Below are positions 30,021-41,900 of a stretch of DNA of 64,000 bases, one piece after another (position 1 is the first letter of the stretch; the number at the start of each line of letters is the position of its first letter). Position numbers and translations under genes: made by a program. This DNA is from Romanomermis culicivorax (lineage: Eukaryota; Nematoda; Enoplea; Mermithida; Mermithidae). The notes beneath the pieces are model-generated. The model made no database searches and was not told the DNA's origin. It saw nothing but the letters and a program-made list of their open reading frames with translations. The stretch spans positions 1 through 64,000 of the forward strand of contig CAWUHX010000236.1 of NCBI GenBank assembly GCA_963922205.1, given 5' to 3'.

Positions 30021-32030
30021 TCGTACCTGAAAATCAGAATATTTGAGTATCATTCCGAAATTCTATGCATGGAAATATAAATTAGCGTAGCTACAGTATT
30101 CCAAAGTTTAGAATTTTCATATTTCTTAGCATTTTATGTTACGTACACTCGATCCAAAATATCAAAGCGTAGAAAATCCTTCAGTAAAACGTTCGCTATG
30201 TAGAAAATACTCTCAATTTTTTGCATCGAAAATTTTTCTGATCTCGTTCTGTAAACTTTTAACATCTAAAAAGAAGAGGAAAAATTTTTAAATATGAATG
30301 AATGCCCAAAAAATGCAGCTCAAAGTCCTGACAAATGTTCATTGATCTAGCCTTGATGGTCGCTGAACAATGTATCAAGATGGGAAGTCCAAAATCGAAT
30401 TTTCGTAAAATTTCAGAAATCGGTTGATTCTTTAAATCCACTTACAGGAAAATGGCAATCCAATGTCTTTTGCTGTATTGGAAACGTTACAATCGACTAT
30501 CATTTGATGTAGTTTTTCTCGCTGGCACCACTTGGTGTGAAACATTAGTGTCTGTAACTGTAGATCGCTTCCTCGTAGTTAGACAGCCGACATTTATTTC
30601 AACATTAAAGTAGCAGTTTCGATTTTTTCAATTGAACTATATTTTTTCATCTTTTCCGAGACACCCTGTTGCGGAACCATTATGCATAGATCAATGAAAT
30701 TGTGCCAGTGATTTCTTTTTTTTATTTTAATTTGTCTGGTTTGGAGTTTCCATGAATCCTGAATCTCGTCAGAAGCATATTTTGTGGTATTAATCAGCAT
30801 TTTCGTGGCTTTCAGGATGTGCAGACACTTTTTTACTATGGAATCCTATGGGAAAATACCCAAAAAAGCTCTTTAGTCAGTTCACTAAAAAATGCTTATA
30901 AAAGAAAAAATGACAAAAATAAGTACCACCCTCATATCCGTTTACACTAAGCTTTTACTGTAGGATCTTTTACTCAAAAAATTGTGAGGGTTGTTGCCGG
31001 AGTATGCTCACAAATTCTTAGTCTTATGCGACATATGACTTAGCAGGAAACGGCAAAAATATGAAATAGTAGTTGCTTTCAACTCTTAAATTTACAAGCA
31101 TTTCAAGATTGAACTTTTCGGCTTACATTGACTCCTTTTTTGACACTTTGGAATAGCATAAAAAGTGTAGGGTTAATATTTTTTCATATTTGAATATAGT
31201 AGAGCGGTATTTCATTTTTAGATATGATTTTTATTTTCAACTTATCATAGGCCAATAAAACACAGGTCAAGTCGCTTTGAAGTCGCGTTCTTTGCTATAT
31301 TTCGTTTTAGACCAATTTACGCGGAAAGGACCACCAGTTTTTTCTTATTTGTCGTACGCGAATCACACGGATGCCAATAAGGTCATAATGATATGAAATT
31401 TCGGCACCGAGACACAGAGCACGGGGGACATCAGAGCGCAGGAAAATAAGAGCACAGAAACACTAGATAAGAGTAAAATAAAAAAGCCGGAAATATAATA
31501 ATTTGAAAAATAACTACGCTTCAACCCAAAAATGCTTTCTTCACATTTTTTCATGACTCTGAGGAAGTTCAGGTTTCGATCATTTTTCTACCATTGAATA
31601 TTTCTCCAGTTCTCTTTTTCTTACTTTTCCCGTCTTCTATTTTTATGTAATATCTTTTTTCTTTGTTTTCATTTTTTTGTGTTTTTCTCTTTTATTCTTT
31701 TTGTGACGAAGAGCAACCACTTAACGGAAACGTGTTTTTTAGGCTGTTTGTTTATTGAGAAACAAAATATTATTTCGAGCAACCACGTTTGCATTTTAAT
31801 TTATTATCATTGTTGTTGGAGAAACCACCAAGCCTGTCCGAAAATTCTGGTCAAGTTCATATTGACTATTCTAACCAAAAGTACTACAGCTAGCCTCGGC
31901 CAGCAATCCACAGTAAGGAAACACGAGAATCTTTTAGCTATAGCCTCGGTTAGCCACTAGAGTAAACTTTCATGAAACGGATAAACAGAACCTCGGGAGT
32001 AATCTATGTTGAGGCAACCTGTTCCCGCTA
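30021..32030. other. Intergenic, between convergent genes
   Basis: No supported frames. A loosely repeated TAGCCTCGG(C/T)(C/T)AG word occurs at about 31,890 and 31,945. Confidence 0.4.
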
Positions 32031-32039
32031 CTCGGGGCT

Positions 32040-32112
32040 TCAGTAAAAGTTAGGCTCGGTCCGGGACCTTGCGGCTACCGTCCGCACGCTCTAACCAACC
32101 GAGCAACGGGAA
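32040..32112 (-). repeat. tRNA-like SINE head (candidate)
   Basis: On the minus strand CCCGTTGCTCGGTTGGTTAG, then AGCGTGCGG, resembles a tRNA 5' half with an A box (GGTTGGTTAGAGCG). Downstream GGTCCCGGACCGAG is only a poor B box. It does not fold as an intact tRNA by eye, so I treat it as a tRNA-derived SINE remnant. Confidence 0.4.
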
Positions 32113-32946
32113 AGGCGCTCTTTTTGCAACAATACGTAGTTGAGGTGGCTGCTTTGGCCGCTCTCAACATCTAGGCCAAACCTGATAAGAAACTATAAGA
32201 AGAAAACATTTTTAGATACTTTATTATTATTCTTATTCTGATGATTTTTATTTTCGGAACGTTGGAAAATAAATGAAATATCGTATTCCGTTAAGGAAAG
32301 GTTAGAACCTCAACATTTTTATGTCTCATTGTTCGTCCACTCTCTCATCACTCATCAATTTTTTGTTCAGTCGCTGATATATGATTTATCTCTAATCCGT
32401 GTTAAAGAAACATTTTGTGAGTAGATAAACGGCGGAATCGATAGTTGTTCGAGTTGTTAGTAAAAAAATAGGGTATGCAAATCTTTCATACAAAAGGTAA
32501 AGAATCGCAAATATTTGACCTTCGAACCTGTGAATCAAATTGTTTCATTTTGTTATTTTCGAATTCATCTCGAATTTAAAACTCGCATTCAGAATGACAC
32601 CCCCAGTTTTTTGTGAGCGTTTGAAATAAAGCTGCTTGCTTAATTTGTTTTCACGTTCAAAAAGAATTCAAAATTCGCGTTCGCTGTAGATCAGGGAACG
32701 TTGGCCCGAAAAAATCAGCTTTTCAAAATGCATTCTAATATTCCTGCGCTCTATTGTCCCACACTCAAATGCCGGGTCACGGAAAATTCATATTTGCTTA
32801 TGGCCAAGAATTAAGTTGTGTTTACAGATCTTAACGAGCTTTGCTCCATTGTGTCAAGACACGGAAAAACGTTATCGTGATTAAATGTAAGATACGTAGA
32901 AATAATTAAAGTTTAAGAATTCACAAGTTGCAGCAGTACTTGATAA

Positions 32947-35900
32947 TCACAGCAACTCTTTCGCGTTATTGTTATATCGAAAAAATGTTTCCAATCCGAA
33001 TCCATCCCGATCGCCCGTTATCCAACCACTACAACTTTGATGACGGTCGTCTTTTTTCATGGACAAGCTACAATTGGTCAAAATTCGATCTATGGCGCAA
33101 AAATTGGCCGGTGCGGCCAAAACGACGCCGGCCACTGTGCTCAAAATCGGGAGCGAATCTTTCCTTTGCGACCAAAAGTCGAACGGGTTCAAATCTTCGT
33201 TTTGTAAACATTGCGATTCTGTATCGTAGATTTGCATTTCCAAATCTAAAAACGACGTCAGCACGGAGTTCAATTTTTCGTCGGCGGTCGACATTGCCGC
33301 CGACGACGTGGATTGTTGGCCTGCGTTTTGGTGATCGCTGCGTCGCTTTTGCGCCACCGCCGCTTTGGCTATGGAGAGGACGTCGTCGTCGGACGATTGA
33401 CTGGAATTTTCGTTGAAGCTCGGCTCTTTGGAACATTGTTCGAATTCGGATTCAGGGCGCAGTTTGAATTTTGAGCCCAAAATAGGCTGAGCCTTTGATA
33501 ATATCAACATCTTTAAAACTTGGCATTTATTACAGCACACTTGAAACTGATCAGTTTTATTTCAGGATAAAGCGCCAAATTTTGTTTTATAAGTAACTTG
33601 ATAGAAAACAGACGCAGTGAACGTGGATAGAGAAGATGATCACGTGCGAAATTATACAAAAAAACAGATTTTATATGTTGTATTTACATTAAAAAATTTC
33701 ATTAGTCAGTCCTGATACAATGTTTTGGATTATTGGTTTCGATTTGGATTTTTAGGAACCAGAAAATCTTTTTTAATGACTTCAAGAGCGTTTTTCATTG
33801 TTATCATGGCTGCAAGAATTTCGTTAATTTTTAAAATTGGTATGTGTTAAAACATGTGTGATACTAATTTCTGCAGGAAATCCTGCTTTATTAGTAAATT
33901 TTGTAAAAAAGAAGATAAAAATGTTTTGAAATGTTGTACAGAGTGGCCTAAAAAATGGGTCATTCCGAAATGCAAAATTACAGAAACCAAAACAATAATT
34001 AGATTAGTCAGCCCCAATTACAATAATATATTGTCTCACGCACGAATTAACAAGAATCAGGAAATTATTAGGGAGGGATGTTCTGGTGAAGATTTTAGAA
34101 CCTAACCCGAAATTTTTGGAGGTACTCGAATTTCTCAGTTTTACTTCTTAGTTCTGTGACTGCTCCTTTTTTGAATAGATATTCTCCTCAACTTTTGTTT
34201 AGAAATTCTACAGCATTTTGCCAATAATCACTTTTCAACTGACTCCTCAGAAATACCATATATTTAACTGAATTTATTCTCTTATTTCATCTTAAGGTTC
34301 ATTATCCACAGTTTTGGAATTTCTCCGCTCTCTATTGAATTTTTACTACAAGAAGCCTGAACTTTGATCCAACTTGTATTCGGGACGCTCTGTAAGCTCA
34401 ATTACCGTATACAATCCGTTTTTTCATAAAATGCTTGTATAAAGAAATAAAGCTTTTGATATAAAGAGCCCTGCTTTTAAAATCGTTTTATACAAAGCTT
34501 TTGCTGCAGGGTATTTGCTAAAAAAATTTCAAGTCAATTGTGTATCCTCACAAATTTTCAGCCTTATGCGACATAATGGCCTGGCAGAAAATGAAAAATA
34601 TATGAAATCGTGCTTGCTTCCTAAATTTACAAGAATTTAAAGAAAAACAGACCACATGGCCGGGGATATAAACGGATGCAAATTCGATTTTTAGCAGCAA
34701 TACAATTTGAAAACTTCAGTCGCGTTTCGAAGTTATTTTTTCATTGACAGAAACAAGAATCTGAAAGGTCAGAAAACTTTAACGTTTAATTAGAAGTATT
34801 AGTTTGATAGCATAATCAAATATCTTGTGCAGACACAAGAAGTGACTTGAGTAATACACTAATCGGGTCACAGTTTCAGGCAGGTATAGAATCGCCTGGT
34901 AACCTGGACTACCAGCTGGGAATTTGGAATGAAGAAATAAAATTTTTCGGATTAATTCGAACAATATTCTATAAAATTCTATGAATTTAGTTTTCGTCTT
35001 TTTAGTTTTATTAAACTCTTTGACGGAACCAACGACAAAGGGAAAATATGAATACCAACTTCTTACACTTGAAGAAAATAGGGCTTTACGAATTATGACT
35101 AAAATCTATATCAGATTCATAATTTTATAAAATTATTTTAATAAAACCTATAATCAGTAGAATTTCTTAAACCAGAATTAGTCAGATCGTGGAATCGATA
35201 CTCACCGAAAAATAGACTTGCTGTTTAGCTTTGACCAGCAGTTCGTCTTTCAACAAAAGTCCGTATCTCGGATCCAAAAGCGTAGCCATGACGTAGGTTG
35301 GATCGAAATTCGGATTTTTCGGATCGCAGATTTTGGCGAAACGACATCGGATTTCTTTTTCGATCGCATTCGTCAATTCTACAGTAGATTTTGCCTCCGA
35401 ACTCGCGGCGATCTAAAACACAATAATGGTAGTTTCGTGAATGTAATGGCGGATTCTGAATTTACACTATGAAGACTGACATAAGCGATTGGATTGTCGG
35501 CAGATCAGATAACAGCAGAATATATAAATTGCAGCAATGCGTGAACCACTTAACTACTGTAAATATTAAGGAATCAAATTTTTGCTCTATTCCAGATTGA
35601 ATATTTGGCATGTATGAAACCATAAGACTTACCAGAGGTCCCCAAGGTCGAAAATTTAGGTACGGGTAAAATCTTAAATTTTAAGGGTAGTACTTGAAAT
35701 ATGCCGTAACTTTTTTTTTTGCTCTCAACTTTTTGCTAAGGAGGGGGGGAGTTGTAGTTTCTCGAACTTACAAAACTGATTAATGCCCCTACTTTATGCT
35801 TTTTACAGTCAAAAAACATTTACTATTTCAACTCCATTTTCCGGCTCCCAATCCTGCAGCTTCAATGCACTAATTATACGTACAGAATAGTCACACTTTG

Positions 35901-38900
35901 AAGACTGTTGTGCCAACTGATTCCTGCACATTTCAAGAATCGGGCACAACATACGTTTGGAAACATTGTTTCAACCAGCATCTTCAGCAGTATGGGCTTA
36001 TCCGATCACTGATTAGGCTTGGAACAGTGCTTCCAATTGACAGTCCTGATGCTGAATGCGACTTTAGTATTATTAATCCCATTAGACTATGAACTACAAG
36101 TTTGAAACCAAGTACCACTCCTGATCCACGTCAACAGACCTCACATGTCTCAACTCATAGCAGGAAAGTATGCCACAGCTTGGGTAACCATACGCGCACA
36201 GAAGACCCAACGCAGAAGTGGGGAAAAGGAAAGGAGAGCATGAAGAGGCAGAATTTTAAGAACATGATGTTTTTCTTCCCAAGGGGCGATTTTTTCATTA
36301 ATCACATATACATAACGCATTATTTCATCTCCCAATTATATTTATAATGATTTCCTACAAGTAGTATATATTAATGTGCTGATATCCTTTCCTAAAAATC
36401 GCTATATGGCACAGAAGTTGCATACTTTCTCGTTATCATTTGCTCAGTAAATGTGTCAAAAAGAGCAGTGAGTAATTCCTCAGAATCACACATTCTGCAA
36501 TTTTTCTCGAACTAGTATAACCTACTGGGGAGAGGATGAAGTCTACCAAAATTTTTTTCTATAGTGAGCTGTTTTTATGGGGGTAGTAAATGAATTTCCA
36601 AATCTAAGAGGGGGGTCATACCCCCCCATACCCCCCATGGGATGCTCTGAGACTTACTCTCCTAAGTTTTGTTACCAATCCAAACAAAATCGGGTAAAGA
36701 GCTGCAATCGATAAGTCGTTTTCCAATCTACCCGAATTATTTATCGTCGAAATAATCGGTTTCAAAACAATCACCGATTCCTCCATGCATAAAAAGTCTT
36801 GCGGATATAAATTGAACGACGTCGGATATTTTCGGCAAATTTCTTTTATTTCGCTACGAAAAAAACGGATTTACGAAAATCAAAATTTTCGATATACGGA
36901 AATTAGTTTTACTCTTTGATCTCAATTAAAGCTTCCAATAAATAATACCATTGAATCCACAGCGACGAAGAAAGTTTCGGTAAATAACGATTGCCGATCA
37001 TGACTGCGGATGTTTCTTTCAAAGGGCTTATTAAATGAAAAGCGTCCAGAAAATTTCTGATTTGGATTTGAACGTTTTTGAAACTCGAATTATCTAGAAC
37101 CTAAAAATATTGTAAAAAAATCTAAAAAATTCAGTTGCTTTTTTACACGTGATTTGTTTTTTAATGACCAAACGGCGAATAATTCTGAACTTACTTATAT
37201 ACCAGTGGAACATGACTATTTTTCTTGAAGAAACTTGGGCTACATCTCAAGTCCTACAGGAGACATCTCAACGAAGTTAGGCGTAGCTTGAGCTACAACT
37301 CGACCCCGTATGTTTATTAAACTTTTCTATCCGTTTTGAAATTTCTTTAATTTTTGATTTTCATCATACAATGTTACGTGTGTCTAAACTTTCTTCAATG
37401 CGCTTTAGATCACGAACAGTGCGACAATGTATGCTCCAACAAAATTTCAGCTTTTTTCATAAACGATAATTCAAATTCGAGAACTCATTAGTTTCAAGAC
37501 TGAGGCATTTATGTGAAATCTGAAAATGTGAACCCCGAAAATCAGTTTATTTCGGCAATAAACGATCACTGAGAAGATTTTAAAAAGTTCAGTGAAATTA
37601 ACATACAAGAACTCATTATCAAAGCTACGACCTAACGCACGGTGTTTTAAAAACGGTAAGCGTCATATTACAGTAATCAGGAGATCAACAGAAATTTAGA
37701 GTTCTTGTACGCAATGTCAAAAATTACGATCATACGCCAGAATTTCGTCCGCCGTAGAAATTAAGACTGAGACCGATTCGTATGTAACTGGAATTCCAAT
37801 TTCCAAGTTCTTAATCGTCGAAAATCGACGATTTTTCCAAGTTTCAGTTTGTATGGTAGTTCATTTTTCTGACTACCCACTTTCCAAGTTCCAAATTTCA
37901 AATTTTGGAAAATCAACGCTTTTCGAAGTTTCAGTTCGTACGCTCAGCCTCAGCGCCTCAATCGGAGTACGCCACAAAAAAACTATGGTCGACGGTTTTT
38001 CCAAGTATCAGGGGCCGGTTTCATCAAAGAGACTTAAGCTAAAGCTGAGCTGCAGCTCAACTCTATATGTCATACCATTGCCGTTAAGCTGCAGCTCAGC
38101 TGTAGCTTAGCTCATACGCACAAAACATATCGGGAAAGTTAAGCTGCAGCTGAGCTGCACCTTAATGACAATGCTATAACATGAGTTAAGCTACAGCTCA
38201 GCTGTAGCTTAACTTTCTTGATATGTTTAGTATGCATGAGTTAAGCTACAGCTGAGCTGCAGCTTAATGGCAATGGTATAACATACAGAGTTACGCTACA
38301 GCTTAAGCTACAGCTCAGCTGGAGCTTAAGTCTTTTTGATGAAACCGGCCCCAGTTCACATGGTCTGAAAATTTTAGACTCGGATGCCAAGACATGGAAA
38401 ATTTACTTGGAAAATGTCGATTTCTTGCAACTTAAATGTTAATTGGAATATTTTTCAAAGTTTATTATTTGTGAATGAAAAACAATCAATAACATAGTCT
38501 TTGCTGCAAACATCCCGAATTATGGTATGTTTGATGGAGGATATCTCAGAAATACGTCATTCATTTCATATTCTTTGACACTGAAATATCAAGAATAGAT
38601 CCTTGAGAGTACACATGGTGGAGTTTGTTTCTGTAGATGGGAGTAGAGTTATAAAATGAACGTCTAATTCTGTATGATATGGTCAATTACAGTAAAAGAG
38701 CCCACTGTTTTGCGACATGCGCTGCAGTAGGATGCAAGTCCAAATTTCAAGGAAAATCTGCATAAATGGAAAAATCTAACGGTGAAAAGATTATAGCTAA
38801 ATAATCACTACGATTTAAATAAAAACTAATTTGGAAACCAAACTCAGGAAAAAATCGAGCATGAAAATATAAATATTATTCCTGTAATCGTGATATAATC

Positions 38901-41900
38901 ATGAACAATATTAAATATCATACTTAATTGGAGCCTGATATTCTGTTCAAATTGAATCTTTTTTAGAGTATTTTTGATTTCTTGCTTAGCAATCTTTTAT
39001 AAAACATTCACGAAGTTTAGCGATATCTTGTGGCACAAGAAAATGAATTCAATGCCAATAGGACTTGAACATATTTCCAGTTTTCGATTTAAAAATCACA
39101 AGTCCTTTGAATGAACATATTGAACGATGCTTGGAAATTTAGAAAAAAGCATTCAGACTCGTAAATTTTGACGTGAAATTCAAAATCAGGAGAGGAGACC
39201 AATGGTCAATTTTCGCAGGTTTTCGTGTTCGCATTTTCTGACAGATTCTGAGGTGGCCGGCATATTGCAATCGAAATTATTCGAACATAACTAACATGAA
39301 CCAGACTTTTCTACAGGCCTACAACTTGAAAAACGGCAAATTTTACTGAAAAAATTATAAATTCACTGCACAGTTTAAGGTAATGGATTTATACAGCCTG
39401 TTTGATTTGAAATACAACATAAACAACAGACTGGAAAGCCAGTACTATTTGCTAAATGATGTATCACGTATAATTTGAATTTTATGAGCATACTCAACTA
39501 TAGTTTGTTTTTTAAATAAAATGCTTCCAAGTAGAAAAAATAAAAAAAATCATCTATGTCGTCAAAATTGAGTACATAAAGCTTTCATAGTAGGACTTTT
39601 CATTCGAAATATTGTTGAAGGTTGACTGAATAAGCCCACAAATTGTCATCCCCACCTGACGAATGGTTTAGCAGAAAATTTCAAAAAATTAAAATAGTAC
39701 TTGCCTTCCACTTTTATAATTTAAAAGCATTCCGAGAAAAACGGAGTATAACCTTCAACAATTATTCGTATAGAAAATTCTATGGAAGCTTTGAATAGAT
39801 GATTTTGAGGACGGCATGAATTTTTTCCATTTTTCAATTTAGAAATTTATTTATAAAAACCGACTATAAATACGGATCGGTTATTACTTGGATATTATTG
39901 ATTACTTGATTTTCGAGTAACGCACTCATGGTTACTGTAGCTGCACTGGGTTGACTAGATTGGCAGCATAGGCGTTTAGATAGATTGTTTTTAGATTCCT
40001 ACTCCCTTACCATGGTAAAAATCCATTGCAGAAGCAGAAATGATGCAAAATTCCATCATCACCAGAAGTCCTTGAGGAATCACAAATTCCAAAGAAAATT
40101 ATGATTATAGCTGATTTAATTTAAAGTGAGAGACGCACCGAAAACCAAAAAGTAGTTTCAATTCGACAGGAAATTTTCACTAATTTGAAAACTTAATACT
40201 GTTGAAAAACATTAAATTTCTTCTTTAACGTGGGAAAAGTCAAAAATCATCGAAAAAACATAATGGTTATCGACTGGTTATCTTTTCAGCTGTTCTGTTT
40301 GCTGCTTCTTGATCAAAAATTCTTTCATCCATTATAGTAATAAGCTAATTAGTTTTTTCTACATTGAACTTACTTTCATGTGATAACAGCATCGATCATT
40401 TCAAAATGAACAGAGCCTAGTGAAAATCTCACGATACCACACTTACTTTTTGAATGGCGACGACCAACTCATCGAAAAAATAGCTTAACCGCTTCGTGTC
40501 CAAAAGATCGTTCATTTTCGATTCTTCTCTCTCGAAATTTTCGACGTCTACATTTTCCAACGAAATCTCGTCGATTTCGAATTTCGTTTTCTTGTAATTT
40601 GAAGCTTCAACATTTTTGTTTTGGTTGATCATCATATCGTTTACAAAAGCGTTGGTTTTTAGAGATCGACCGCAAGCGATGCTTTGTCTTAAAAAATTTG
40701 TTTCGAGGAGTCGTATGCAAAAAATTAAAAAATTTTGAAAGGTTTGAAAAAATCAAAATGAAAGAGTGCTGCCTTCTGATTTCTGTCCTATTTGGTGTGT
40801 ACATGATTTCTAGTCCTATCAGCGTTACAGGAACTTCTCCAAACCTGCAACACAAAAAATTCTCCAAGCTAGGAAGTTCCGCTTTCGCCCAGGTGAGAAG
40901 GGCAAATTTCAAAAAATTGGAGCATCTATAGCGCTCTTCAATCAGATGGCACGCCAATTATTCCAAAGATCGGGTGGGTTCATCGAAGACGGTAAGTCGG
41001 TCTAATTTTTCAGTTTCCCAAAGGCGGTTTTAGGTAGACTGAGTTTCAAAATTGCATGCAGGCGCTAAGACGGGCGCCAAAATTTAATGGAGTAACTAAT
41101 TGGCCGACCAAAAATTGTTGATCCACGTATTAAGAAAGAAGCTTTTGAACTCAGCTTTCTGTGAAAAATTCCTATTCACATCATGTTCTGTAGAATACAA
41201 GATGTACAATATCGTGACTACAATAGTCTTGCACATCATGCCAAGCTTGTAAGTTTAAAAGCGACAAAAGGTACCGACACTAAAGTGTGGCCCATTTTGG
41301 TGAAAATCGTGGTAGTTGAGTGAGCTCACGAATTTTCCGTTTGGTGACATTTGATTTATCAGAAAACTTTGGGGTAGCAGTTACTTTTCAATTTTATAAT
41401 TTGGAAGCGTTCGAAGAAAGATAGACTGAATTTTAAGCAAAGCATAAAAATTTGCAACATCTATTACAGTATCCGCTGTATCAAAATTGATGGCCCCCTC
41501 TACTACAGACATATAAAATCTAACAGATTTGAACGAAAAATAGTGCATTTCCAGATTTCTGATAAATACCGCCTTACCTGATCATATTTGATACCTCCGA
41601 TTTATTGCCGGTCATAACGCGAAAAATTTTTTTCTGATCGATCGACCATTCGTCCAACGTTTCGTTGATTAACGAGTTCAAATTCGGATTGACGTCCCAA
41701 TATATCGACTTGCATGATAAAAGGTAATTTTTTAAACAATTGGATTCTTTATCGAAAAAATGGCACGCCACAAATAGGAAAGCTCTATTAGAATTTTCGC
41801 CTTCGAATTTCTCGCCGAGAAAAAAACGCGACGATATTGAAAGGTGTCGCGTTTTTTGAATTTTATCGGCAATTTTCGATTTCAAATGATCGCTCAACCA

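Noticed and set aside
32040..32112. Functional tRNA gene
   Set aside because: The A box is good but the B box is poor, and I could not pair an acceptor stem or an anticodon arm.
33068..33436. 122-codon frame on the minus strand and 162-codon frame on the plus strand over the last BED-gene exon
   Set aside because: Shadows of the real hAT-dimerisation exon in other frames; Arg-rich and without domains.
40698..40931. Plus-strand frame with a signal-peptide-like start (MKECCLLISVLFGVYMISSP)
   Set aside because: It lies in intronic sequence antisense to the BED gene and overlaps its exon acceptor; no homology recognised and no supporting context.
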